Under the pieces are notes generated by a model. The model was not told the DNA's origin and did no database searches. It worked only from the letters and a program-made list of their open reading frames with translations. Positions 13,681 to 21,541 of a DNA stretch of 64,000 bases are shown here, one piece after another. The number at the start of each line of letters is the position of its first letter. Within the stretch, counting starts at the first letter, position 1. The stretch is from CAIKMD01 sp036501365 (GTDB lineage Bacteria > Pseudomonadota > Alphaproteobacteria > ATCC43930 > CGMCC-115725): contig DASYAL010000017.1 of the NCBI GenBank assembly GCA_036501365.1, positions 1 through 64,000 on the forward strand. The letters run 5' to 3'. The translations under genes were made by a program, and so were the position numbers.

Positions 13681-15921
13681 TCACCCAAACTTATTGCTCT
13701 GTGGGAATCCCCGCGGCGCGATCCGCCCCGCGCTCGCCCGCGCGCCGCGCCACGTGTCGAGGTCCATCTCGGTGCGCGTGCGCTCGCCCGAGCGCCAGCT
13801 CAATCCTTCGGCCGCCGTGATCACCTTGGCGTCGGCAAGGCCGCCGTCGTGATAGCGCTGGAGGATGACGCCGCGGCCGCGGCTCATCTCCGGCATCTCG
13901 GCCAAGGGGAAAAGCAGCAGCTTGTGGTTGTCGCCGACCACCGCGACCGTGTCGCCTTCCACCGGCGCCACGACCACGGCCTTCGCGCCCCCTCCTTTAT
14001 CATTGGCGCCCAGATTGAGCGCCTGCTTGCCGCTGCGCGTCTGCGCCACCACCTCGTCGGCGGGCACGACGAAGCCGCGGCCGTCGCTCGCCGCGAGCAA
14101 TAATTTCGCGCCCGGCTTGTAGGGAAAGAGCGCGACGAGATCGTGCTCGTTGTCGAGATCGATCATCAGCCGCACCGGCTCGCCATGGCCGCGCGCCGAT
14201 GGAAGCTTGCCCGCATCCAACGTATAAAACCGCCCGTTCGAGGCGAAGATCAGCAGCTTGTCGGCGGTCGTGGTCTCGACCGCGAAACGCGCCTCGTCGC
14301 CTTCCTTGTATTTGAACTCGGCCTGCGCCAGGCCGTGGCCCTTGGCGCCGCGGATCCAGCCCTTGGCCGAGCACAGCACGGTGACCGGCTCGCGCTCCAT
14401 GAGCGCCTCGGCCGGCACGTCGATATCGGCCGGCGGCTGGCCGATCTCGGTGCGGCGCTTGCCGATCGGCGCGTGCGCATATTCCTTGCGCAGCTCGGCG
14501 ATCTCGCCGCCGATCGCCTTCCATTGCAGCTTCTCGTCGGCGGCAAGGGACTTCTTGTCCTTCTGCTCGGCGGTCAGCTCGGTCAGCTCTTTCTTGATCT
14601 CGATCTCCTCCAAGCGGCGCAGCGAGCGCAACCGCATGTTGAGGATCGCCTCGGCTTGGATATCGGTGAGCTTCCAGCGCTTGATCATCCGCTCCTTGGC
14701 GTCGTCGTATTCGCGGATGATCTTGATGACCTCGTCGAGGTTGAGATAGACGATCATCTGCCCGCGCAGGATCTCGATGCGATGGGCGATCGCCTCGAGG
14801 CGGAAGCCGGTGCGGCGCTGCAGCACGTCGCGGCGATGGTCGAGCCAGGCCTGCAGCGCCTCTTTGAGGTTCATCACCCGCGGCGTCGCTTCGGCGTCGA
14901 GCACGTTGAGGTTCAAGGGAATGCGCGCTTCGAGCTCGGTGGCGCGGAAGAGCGATTCCATCAGCACGCCGGCCTCGACGTTGCGCGTCTTGGGCTCGAG
15001 GATGAGCCGCACCTGCTCGGTCGATTCGTCGTGGACGTCGCCGAGCAGCGGCAGCTTCTTTTCTTCGAGCAGCGCGGCGATGCGCTCGATCAACCGCGAT
15101 TTCTGCACCTGATAGGGAATCTCGGTGACGACGATCTGATAGCTGCCGCGGCTCTGCTCCTCGACCTGCCAGCGCGCGCGCAGGCGGAAGCTGCCGCGGC
15201 CGGTCGAATAGGCGTCGAGGATCGACGCCTTCGGCTCGATCAGCACGCCGCCGGTCGGGAAGTCCGGCCCCTGCACCAGCTCGACCAGCTCGGCGACGGT
15301 GGTGGCGCGGGGTCGATTCAAGAGATGCTTCGCGGCATCGAGCAGCTCGACGATGTTGTGCGGCGGGATGCTGGTCGCCATGCCGACGGCGATCCCGGCC
15401 GCGCCGTTGGCGAGCAGATTGGGGAAGCGCGCCGGCATGACCACCGGCTCTTCGTTCTCGCCGTCATAGGTGGCGCGGAAATCGACCGCGTTCTCGTCGA
15501 TGCCGCTGAGGATCGCCTCGGCCACCGCGGTCAGGCGGCTTTCGGTGTAGCGCATCGCCGCGGCGCTATCGCCGTCCACGGAGCCGAAATTGCCTTGGCC
15601 GTCGACCAGCGGATAGCGCTGCGCGAAATCCTGCGCCAGGCGGACCAGCGCCTCATAGACGGCGACGTCGCCATGCGGATGGAACTTGCCGATGACGTCG
15701 CCGATGACGCGCGCCGATTTCTTGTAGCCCGAGCCGGGCGCGAGGCCGAGCTGGCGCATCGCATGCAGAATGCGGCGATGCACCGGCTTCAAGCCGTCGC
15801 GCACATCGGGCAGCGAGCGCGAGACGATGGTCGAGAGCGCGTAGGAGAGATAGCGCTCGCCCAGCGCCTTGCTGAAATCGACGTCTTCGAGATTGGCGGC
15901 GGCGGAATCGGCTGGAGTCAT
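13681..15921 (-). CDS. parC: DNA topoisomerase IV subunit A
   Basis: A 746-residue protein, the usual length for ParC. The breakage-rejoining domain has the active-site Tyr125 in AAMRYTESRL, preceded by HPHGDVAVYEALV at 81-93. A long coiled tower (ILNMRLRSLRRLEEIEIKKEL) and C-terminal beta-pinwheel strands follow. With ParE it decatenates daughter chromosomes. At the position of E. coli Ser80, a main quinolone-resistance site, this protein has Val86, while the Glu84 equivalent is kept (Glu90). The gene begins inside the 3' end of recO with a four-base overlap, so the two are translationally coupled. ParC rather than GyrA is chosen on length and domain content. Confidence 0.93.
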   Translation of the reverse strand: MTPADSAAANLEDVDFSKALGERYLSYALSTIVSRSLPDVRDGLKPVHRRILHAMRQLGLAPGSGYKKSARVIGDVIGKFHPHGDVAVYEALVRLAQDFAQRYPLVDGQGNFGSVDGDSAAAMRYTESRLTAVAEAILSGIDENAVDFRATYDGENEEPVVMPARFPNLLANGAAGIAVGMATSIPPHNIVELLDAAKHLLNRPRATTVAELVELVQGPDFPTGGVLIEPKASILDAYSTGRGSFRLRARWQVEEQSRGSYQIVVTEIPYQVQKSRLIERIAALLEEKKLPLLGDVHDESTEQVRLILEPKTRNVEAGVLMESLFRATELEARIPLNLNVLDAEATPRVMNLKEALQAWLDHRRDVLQRRTGFRLEAIAHRIEILRGQMIVYLNLDEVIKIIREYDDAKERMIKRWKLTDIQAEAILNMRLRSLRRLEEIEIKKELTELTAEQKDKKSLAADEKLQWKAIGGEIAELRKEYAHAPIGKRRTEIGQPPADIDVPAEALMEREPVTVLCSAKGWIRGAKGHGLAQAEFKYKEGDEARFAVETTTADKLLIFASNGRFYTLDAGKLPSARGHGEPVRLMIDLDNEHDLVALFPYKPGAKLLLAASDGRGFVVPADEVVAQTRSGKQALNLGANDKGGGAKAVVVAPVEGDTVAVVGDNHKLLLFPLAEMPEMSRGRGVILQRYHDGGLADAKVITAAEGLSWRSGERTRTEMDLDTWRGARASAGRIAPRGFPQSNKFG

Positions 15922-16682
15922 GCCTCCGGTATAGCAAGAACCTTGGCGAGCGCGTCAACATATCGGCCGCGCGCTGCCGGAAGCTTCGCCTGGTGCGGAG
16001 CGAAGACGCGCTGCTCGAGGAAAAACCCCGCGAGTCGCAAGCCGTCGAGCAGGTCTTGCGGCGCCGGGCGCGGCATGGACCTGTCCGACTCGGCTCGGCC
16101 CGCGCCGCGCAAGAATCCCGGCAGCGGCAGCAATTTCTCGCGATAAGGCGCGCCGGCCGCGGCCGAGACCGCGTGGCCCGAGCGCGGCGAGACATAGACC
16201 AGCTCCTCCGTCGCGCCGGTCGCGGCGCAGGACGAGAGATCGAGGCCGAAGCCGAGCTCTTCCAAGAGCGCCATCTCCCATTCGACATAAGCGAGCGCCC
16301 AGCGGTCGTCGGCTTCGAGCGCGGCGATGAGATCGAGGAGGCCGCGATAGGCGCGCGGATGCGGCTCGCGCTCGGGCAGCGCCGCGACCGCCAGCGCCGT
16401 GGCGGCGGCGAGCGCGCCGAGGCGCAGGGGCTCGTCGAGGAGCTTGGCCGCGTGGCTCTCGAGCAGCTCGCCGGTGAGGAAGCCGAGATGCTCGGCCAAT
16501 CGCGCGCGCCAGGCGATGGTCATGCGGTTGCCGATCTGCCACGCCGCGCGGCTCCGCGGCGATTGCCCGCCGCGCAAAAGGCCGGCATGGCGGCCGTGCT
16601 CGCGGGTCAAAAGCTGCACGATCAGCGCGCGCTCGCCATGCCGCCGCGCCTGCAACACGATGCCTTCGTCAGCCCATTGCAT
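15918..16682 (-). CDS. recO: DNA repair protein RecO
   Basis: A 254-residue protein with the RecO N-terminal OB fold (MQWADEGIVLQARRHGERALIVQLLT, EHGRHAGLLRGG) and the helical C-terminal part. The block LDLSSCAATGATEELVYVSPRSG is characteristic of alphaproteobacterial RecO. The four-cysteine zinc site seen in some RecO proteins is not present. RecO works with RecR to load RecA on SSB-coated gaps. The gene overlaps parC by four bases. In many relatives it directly follows era, but here the repeat nest and a GIY-YIG gene separate them. Confidence 0.92.
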   Translation of the reverse strand: MQWADEGIVLQARRHGERALIVQLLTREHGRHAGLLRGGQSPRSRAAWQIGNRMTIAWRARLAEHLGFLTGELLESHAAKLLDEPLRLGALAAATALAVAALPEREPHPRAYRGLLDLIAALEADDRWALAYVEWEMALLEELGFGLDLSSCAATGATEELVYVSPRSGHAVSAAAGAPYREKLLPLPGFLRGAGRAESDRSMPRPAPQDLLDGLRLAGFFLEQRVFAPHQAKLPAARGRYVDALAKVLAIPEA

Positions 16683-16698
16683 GGTTCATTATGGCACG

Positions 16699-17131
16699 TT
16701 GCAGCAGCACCTTGCGTCCTTCGACTATGCCTTCGCTGCGCGAAGGCTCCGCTCAGGATGAGGATATAGGGTGTACGGCCTCTTCCACTGGCCCATGCCA
16801 TATATAAATCTATCCTCACCCTGAGCGGAGCGCGAAGCGCGTAGTCGAAGGGCGCTAGTTCTCCTGCAGCCAGCCGGCCGCTCCTTGCAATTGCATCCTG
16901 CGTCTCCTGAGCTTGTCGAAGGGCGACTTCGCTCAGGATGAGGATATAGGGTGTACGGCCTCTTCCACTGGCCCATGCCATATATAAATCTATCCTCACC
17001 CTGAGCGGAGCGCGAAGCGCGTAGTCGAAGGGCGCAGGATGAGGACCAAGTTTATATGGCATCTTCCAATGCCAGACTCCTTTTCGCCTCACCCTGAGCG
17101 AAGTCGAAGGGCGCAGGATGAGAATGCAACC
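16699..17131. repeat. Interspersed repeat nest, right of recO
   Basis: This gene-free stretch holds several copies of CCTCACCCTGAGCGGAGC...TAGTCGAAGGGCGC in both orientations. It includes an exact 105-bp direct duplication, 16751-16855 repeated at 16931-17035 (offset 180), which spans a shared non-repeat segment, GTGTACGGCCTCTTCCACTG. No gene is evident on either strand. The short frames crossing it just follow the duplication. Confidence 0.9.
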
Positions 17132-17133
17132 TC

Positions 17134-17418
17134 TCACGACTTCCCCTTGGCCAAGCTGTGCAGCGTTGCGAGATCGCCGCGGATCAGCGCTTCTTTCTTT
17201 GCCCGCGTCCAGCCTTTGAGCTGGCGCTCGGCGGCAACGGCATCCGCGATGCGAGCGAAATCCTGCTGAAAGACGAGCGCGACCGGCCGACGCCGCGCCG
17301 TATAACCGCCGAAGCTGCCCGCATTGTGCTCGGCAACGCGCTGCTCCAGCGATGTTCGCGTGCTGCCGACATAATAGGCGCCATCGGCGCAACGCAGGAT
17401 ATAGACGTAGGCATTCAT
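17134..17418 (-). CDS. GIY-YIG nuclease family protein (YhbQ/UPF0213-like)
   Basis: A 94-residue single-domain protein. The GIY-YIG core reads YVYILRCADGAYYVGS at 4-19, with the catalytic Arg in SLEQRVAEHNAG and the metal-binding Glu in AAERQLKGWTRAKK. Stand-alone proteins of this group are small nucleases of uncertain role, suspected in DNA repair or in handling branched DNA. It lies between two blocks of the same interspersed repeat, so the repeats may be substrates, hitchhikers or mere neighbours. No RNA-guided or mobile-element partner is visible. Confidence 0.9.
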   Translation of the reverse strand: MNAYVYILRCADGAYYVGSTRTSLEQRVAEHNAGSFGGYTARRRPVALVFQQDFARIADAVAAERQLKGWTRAKKEALIRGDLATLHSLAKGKS

Positions 17419-17435
17419 CGGCTGGTCGTTGCAAT

Positions 17436-18236
17436 CCTATCGCGCGCCCTTCGACTGCGGCTTCGCCCCTTCGCCAAGCTCAGGGCTCAGCCTCCGCTCA
17501 GGGTGAGGTGAAAAGGAGTCTGGCAATGGTAGATGCCATCAAAAATATCACCTCATCCTGAGCGGAGCGGAGCGTAGTCGAAGGACGCACGGTAAACCTG
17601 CAATTCCATGACGTATCCTGCACGACCATCTAGCGGCCCCTGAGCTTGTCGAAGGGCGACTTCGCTCAGGGTGAGGAGAAAAGGAGTCTGGCATTGGTGG
17701 ATGCCATAATAAAATATCACCTCATCCTGAGCGAAGTCGCCCTTCGACTGCGGCTTCGCTGCGCGAAGCCTCCGCTCAGGGTGAGGTGAAATTATAGGTC
17801 GCATCAACTACCCGAAGATGCCCGACACGATTTTCCTCATCCTGAGAATGCCATATAAAATATCACCTCATCCTGAGCGGAGCGCGTAGTCGAAGGGCGC
17901 ACGGTAAACCTGCAATTCCATGACGTATCCTGCACGACCATCTAGCGGCCCCTGAGCTTGTCGAAGGGCGACTTCGCTCAGGCTGAGGAGAAAAGGAGTC
18001 TGGCAATGGTGGATGCCAGCAAAAATATCACCTCATCCTATCGCGCGCCCTTCGACTGCGGCTTCGCCCCTTCGCCAAGCTCAGGGCTCAGCCTCCGCTC
18101 AGGGTGAGGTGAAATTATAGGTCGCATCAACTACCCGAAGATGCCCGACACGATTTTCCTCATCCTGAGAATGCCATATAAAATATCACCTCATCCTGAG
18201 CGGAGCGGAGCGTAGTCGAAGGACGCAGGATAGAAC
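17436..18236. repeat. Interspersed repeat nest with segmental duplication, left of era
   Basis: About 800 gene-free bases made almost wholly of CCTCATCCTGAGCG/CTTCGACTACG elements and spacers. The segment 17588-17670 recurs at 17900-17982, and 17771-17884 recurs at 18094-18207. A block of roughly 310-325 bases has thus been duplicated with small changes. Motifs such as GGTCGCATCAACTACCCGAA and GACGTATCCTGCACGACCAT appear in each copy. No coding frame persists across the copies. Confidence 0.9.
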
Positions 18237-18247
18237 TGCAACCCCGC

Positions 18248-19156
18248 TCACTCCGGATAATCCAGCCCCATCGCCTGATAGCGCGCGCGGTCCTCGGCCC
18301 AGTCCTCGGTGACGCGCACGAAGAGGAAGAGATGCACCCGCCGCGCCAGCAATTTTTCGAGCTCGGCGCGGGCGGTGGCGCCGATCTTCTTCACCTGCGC
18401 CCCGCCCTTGCCCAAGACGATCGCCTTCTGCCCCTCGCGCTGGACATGGATCACCTGGGAGATCTTGACGCTGCCGTCCCTGTGCTCCTCCCATTGCTCA
18501 GTCTCGACCGCCGCCGCATAGGGCAGCTCCTGATGCAGCTGGAGATAGAGCTGCTCGCGGGTGATCTCGGCGGCCAAGAGGCGCTGCGGCAGATCGGTGA
18601 GCTGGTCCTCGGGATAGAGCCACGGCGCCTCGGGCACGGCGCCGGCGAGATAATCGGCGAGATCGCCCGTGCCGTCGCCGGCGGTCGAGGAGATCATGAA
18701 CACGCGCGCGAAAGCCAGCGCCTGGCTGAGCTCGTTCGCCAGCGGCAGCAGCGCCTCGCGCTTGACGAGATCGATCTTGTTGAGCGCCAGCACGGCGCGG
18801 CGCGGCGATGTTTTAAGCCGCTCCAAGATGCCCCGCGTGTCGTCGTCGAAGCCGCGCCCGGCATCGACCAGCACGACGACGATATCGGCATCCTCGGCGC
18901 CGGCCCAGGCGGCGGCGACCATGGCGCGGTCGAGGCGGCGCTTGGGCGCGAAGATGCCGGGCGTGTCGACGAAGATGAGCTGCGATGCGCCGCGGATGGC
19001 GATGCCGAGCACGCGGCTGCGCGTCGTCTGCACTTTCGGCGTGACGATCGAGAGCTTGGTGCCGACGAGGAGATTGAGCAGCGTCGATTTGCCGGCATTG
19101 GGCGCGCCGACCAGCGCGACATAGCCGCAGCGCGGCGCGGCGCCCGCTGCGCTCAC
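18248..19156 (-). CDS. era: GTPase Era
   Basis: A 302-residue protein from GTG 19156, which overlaps the rnc stop in GTGA, so the genes are translationally coupled. G1 is GAPNAGKST at 17-25, followed by the G2 threonine region TTRSR, G3 DTPG and G4 NKID. A C-terminal KH domain carries KAIVLGKGGAQVKKIG. Era binds the 3' end of 16S rRNA during 30S maturation. Longer starts reading through rnc in another frame were rejected because the sequence before the G-domain has no Era-like content. Confidence 0.95.
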   Translation of the reverse strand: MSAAGAAPRCGYVALVGAPNAGKSTLLNLLVGTKLSIVTPKVQTTRSRVLGIAIRGASQLIFVDTPGIFAPKRRLDRAMVAAAWAGAEDADIVVVLVDAGRGFDDDTRGILERLKTSPRRAVLALNKIDLVKREALLPLANELSQALAFARVFMISSTAGDGTGDLADYLAGAVPEAPWLYPEDQLTDLPQRLLAAEITREQLYLQLHQELPYAAAVETEQWEEHRDGSVKISQVIHVQREGQKAIVLGKGGAQVKKIGATARAELEKLLARRVHLFLFVRVTEDWAEDRARYQAMGLDYPE

Positions 19157-19857
19157 GCAGGCTTCTCGATCGCGGTGAGCGCGGCCGCGGCGGCGGCGAT
19201 CTCCGCCGCGCGCTTGGAGGAGCCGCTCGCGGTCGCGGTCGCGCCGGCGAGGCCCTCGACCTTCACCGTCACGGTGAAGCTGCGGCGGTGGTCGGGGCCC
19301 GCGGCCGAGACCACGCGATAGGCGGGCAGCGGGAAGCCGCGGCCCTGCACCAATTCCTGCAGCGCGGTCTTGGGATCGCGCGGCAGCGACTGGAGCTCGC
19401 CGAGGCGCTTCTCCCAACGCCGCTCGATGAAGCGCTTCGCCGTCTCGAGCCCGCCATCGAGATAAAGCGCGGCGATCACCGCCTCGCAGGCATCGGCGAG
19501 CACGCTCTTGTTCTTGCGCACGCCGGTCGCCTCCTCGCCTTTCGCGACGATCAGCCGCGGCCCGAGCCCCGCCGCCTCGGCCGCCTCGGTCAGCGCCTCG
19601 CGGCGCACGAGATGCGCGTGGCGGCGCGTCATCTCGCCCTCGGCATCGTCGGGAAAGCGGCGCCACAAGAGCTCGGCGACGATCAGGCCGAGGACGCGAT
19701 CGCCCAAAAACTCCAGGCGCTCGTAGCCGCGGCGCGAGATGCCGCGGCGGCGCACCGCGCTCGGATGGGTGAGCGCCTCGATCAGCAGGTCTTTGTCGAC
19801 GAAGCGGTGGCCAAGCGTCGCTTCCAGCGCGGCGAGGCCGGCGGCCGCGTCGTCCAT
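19153..19857 (-). CDS. rnc: Ribonuclease III
   Basis: A 234-residue protein from ATG 19857. The signature ERLEFLGDRVLGL carries the conserved acidic residues. The second catalytic stretch is ADACEAVIAALYLDGG. A double-stranded RNA-binding domain closes the protein (KTALQELVQGRGFPLPAYRVV ... KRAAEIAAAAALTAI). It processes rRNA precursors and structured RNAs. The start codon overlaps the lepB stop by one base, and the stop overlaps era, giving a tight lepB-rnc-era unit. Confidence 0.96.
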   Translation of the reverse strand: MDDAAAGLAALEATLGHRFVDKDLLIEALTHPSAVRRRGISRRGYERLEFLGDRVLGLIVAELLWRRFPDDAEGEMTRRHAHLVRREALTEAAEAAGLGPRLIVAKGEEATGVRKNKSVLADACEAVIAALYLDGGLETAKRFIERRWEKRLGELQSLPRDPKTALQELVQGRGFPLPAYRVVSAAGPDHRRSFTVTVKVEGLAGATATASGSSKRAAEIAAAAAALTAIEKPA

Positions 19858-20648
19858 CAATGAATGCCCGAGAGCAGCCGGCCGTAGCGGATGGTGAAGG
19901 GCCATTTCCAGACCTCCCACCAGCGGGCATAACCGTCGGTCGAGAAGAAGAGGAACTCGGCGCGGCCGACGAGATTGGCGGCGGGCACGAAGCCGACGCC
20001 GCTGGTCGCGTCGCGGCTGTCGGCGCTGTCGTCGCGGTTGTCGCCCATCATGAAATAGGTGCCGGGCGGAACGGTGAACTCGGCGGTGTTGTCGAGCGGC
20101 TGGTCGTCGCTGAGCTCGATGATCCGATGCTTGTAGCCGTTGGGCAAGGTCTCGGTGTATTGCGTGAAGGTCGTGGTGCGGCCGTCCTCGGTATAGAAAT
20201 AGGGATCGAGCCGGTCGCGCTTCACCGGCTGGCCGTTGATGTTGAGGATGCCGTCCTTCATCTGGATCCTGTCGCCGGGCAGGCCGATGACGCGCTTGAT
20301 GAAGTCGGTCGTCGGGTCGCAGCGGTCGCGATAGATCGCGGCGCTCGCCGGATCGAGCTGCGGGAAGCTGCACGGCAATTTGAAGACGATGACGTCGCCG
20401 CGCTGCGGCTCGTGGAAGAAGATGCGGCCCGAGAACAGCGGCAGGCCCATCGGCAGCGAATAGCGGCTGTAGCCGTAGGAGAATTTCGAGACGAAAAGGT
20501 AGTCGCCGACCAAGAGGGTCGGCACCATCGAGGCCGAGGGGATGCTGAACGGCTCGTAGAAGAAGGTGCGGATAAATAATGCGATGACAATCGCATAGAC
20601 GATGGTCTTGAGGGTCTCGCCGATCCCGCCCGGCGCTTTCTTAGCCAT
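19857..20648 (-). CDS. lepB: Signal peptidase I
   Basis: A 263-residue protein with one N-terminal membrane anchor (TIVYAIVIALFIRTFFY). The catalytic serine is Ser40 in SIPSASMVPTL, and the general base is Lys118 in DFIKRVIGLPGD. The C-terminal box MMGDNRDDSADSRD is the family signature. It removes signal peptides from secreted proteins at the outer face of the inner membrane. In many alphaproteobacteria acpS lies between pdxJ and lepB. Here that position is an empty 130-base spacer. Confidence 0.96.
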   Translation of the reverse strand: MAKKAPGGIGETLKTIVYAIVIALFIRTFFYEPFSIPSASMVPTLLVGDYLFVSKFSYGYSRYSLPMGLPLFSGRIFFHEPQRGDVIVFKLPCSFPQLDPASAAIYRDRCDPTTDFIKRVIGLPGDRIQMKDGILNINGQPVKRDRLDPYFYTEDGRTTTFTQYTETLPNGYKHRIIELSDDQPLDNTAEFTVPPGTYFMMGDNRDDSADSRDATSGVGFVPAANLVGRAEFLFFSTDGYARWWEVWKWPFTIRYGRLLSGIH

Positions 20649-20725
20649 TAAGAACGCTCTCTAAGCTGTTGATTGGCTTTTCTTTGGGGGGCGACAGGCT
20701 GATGGTGCGAATGAATAGCCGCGCG

Positions 20726-20747
20726 GCGCCCTTTTCGTCAAGGGCGC
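20726..20747 (-). other. Hairpin between pdxJ and lepB
   Basis: GCGCCCTT and AAGGGCGC form an eight-base-pair stem with a six-base loop. Only weak T-runs flank it, so it could attenuate or stabilise the transcript between the two genes. Confidence 0.4.
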
Positions 20748-20778
20748 GCCCGCAACGGCCTGCCGCCACAACGGCTTA

Positions 20779-21540
20779 TCATGCGGTCTTGACGGCGCGG
20801 GCGTGGTCCATCAGCGCCCGCATCCGCCGGATCGCCGCCTCGAGCCCGCCGAAAATCGCCTCGCCAACAAGGAAATGACCGATATTGAGCTCGACGATGG
20901 TCGGGATCGCAGCGATCGCACCGACGGTGTCGAAGCCAAGTCCGTGGCCGGCATGGCATTCGAGGCCAAGTTCCTCGGCTCGAGCCGCCGCCGCGACGAT
21001 GCGCTGCAGCTCGCGCGCGCGCTGCGCGTCCTCGGCCTCACAATAAGCGCCGGTATGCAGCTCGACGACCGGCGCACCGACGGCCTTCGCGGCCTCAAGC
21101 TCGCGCGGCTCGGGATCGATGAATAGCGAGACGCGGGTGCCGGCTTGCGACAACTGGGCGACGAACGGCGTCAGTTTCGCAACCGCGCCGGCAACATCGA
21201 GCCCGCCTTCGGTCGTCAGCTCCGCACGCCGTTCCGGCACGAGGCAAGCGGCGTGCGGCTTGTGCTTCAGCGCGATCGCGAGCATCGGCGCGGTCGCCGC
21301 CATCTCGAGATTGAGCGGCACGTTGAGCTCGCGAGAAAGTCTTGCGATGTCGTCGTCGCTGATGTGGCGGCGATCCTCGCGCAGATGCGCCGTGATGCCG
21401 TCAGCCCCCGCCTTTTCCGCAAGTCGCGCGGCGCGCACGGGATCGGGATGCTTGCCGCCGCGCGCGTTGCGGATGGTCGCGACGTGATCGATGTTGACGC
21501 CGAGACGCAGCTTGCGACCGGCCCATTCGGCGACGGCCAT
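20779..21540 (-). CDS. pdxJ: Pyridoxine 5'-phosphate synthase
   Basis: A 253-residue TIM barrel with family blocks LGVNIDHVATIRNARG, HLREDRRHI, LNLEMAAT and CLVPERRAELTTEGGLD. It condenses 1-deoxyxylulose 5-phosphate with 3-amino-2-oxopropyl phosphate to make pyridoxine 5'-phosphate. It begins one base after the rel stop, so the two are cotranscribed. The PLP-dependent dehydratase at 31.7 kb is one user of the cofactor in this window. Confidence 0.96.
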   Translation of the reverse strand: MAVAEWAGRKLRLGVNIDHVATIRNARGGKHPDPVRAARLAEKAGADGITAHLREDRRHISDDDIARLSRELNVPLNLEMAATAPMLAIALKHKPHAACLVPERRAELTTEGGLDVAGAVAKLTPFVAQLSQAGTRVSLFIDPEPRELEAAKAVGAPVVELHTGAYCEAEDAQRARELQRIVAAAARAEELGLECHAGHGLGFDTVGAIAAIPTIVELNIGHFLVGEAIFGGLEAAIRRMRALMDHARAVKTA

Positions 21541-21541
21541 T

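Noticed and set aside
14143..16146. A 667-codon open frame opposite parC and recO
   Set aside because: It lies fully opposite two well-conserved genes. Its product is Arg/Ala/Leu-rich with no domain order, as expected from high-GC antisense frames.
16699..18236. CRISPR-like array
   Set aside because: The repeats are unevenly spaced, occur in both orientations and are scattered elsewhere in the window (3.3, 10.2, 11.1 and 41.2 kb). Spacers are not of constant length and no cas gene is present.
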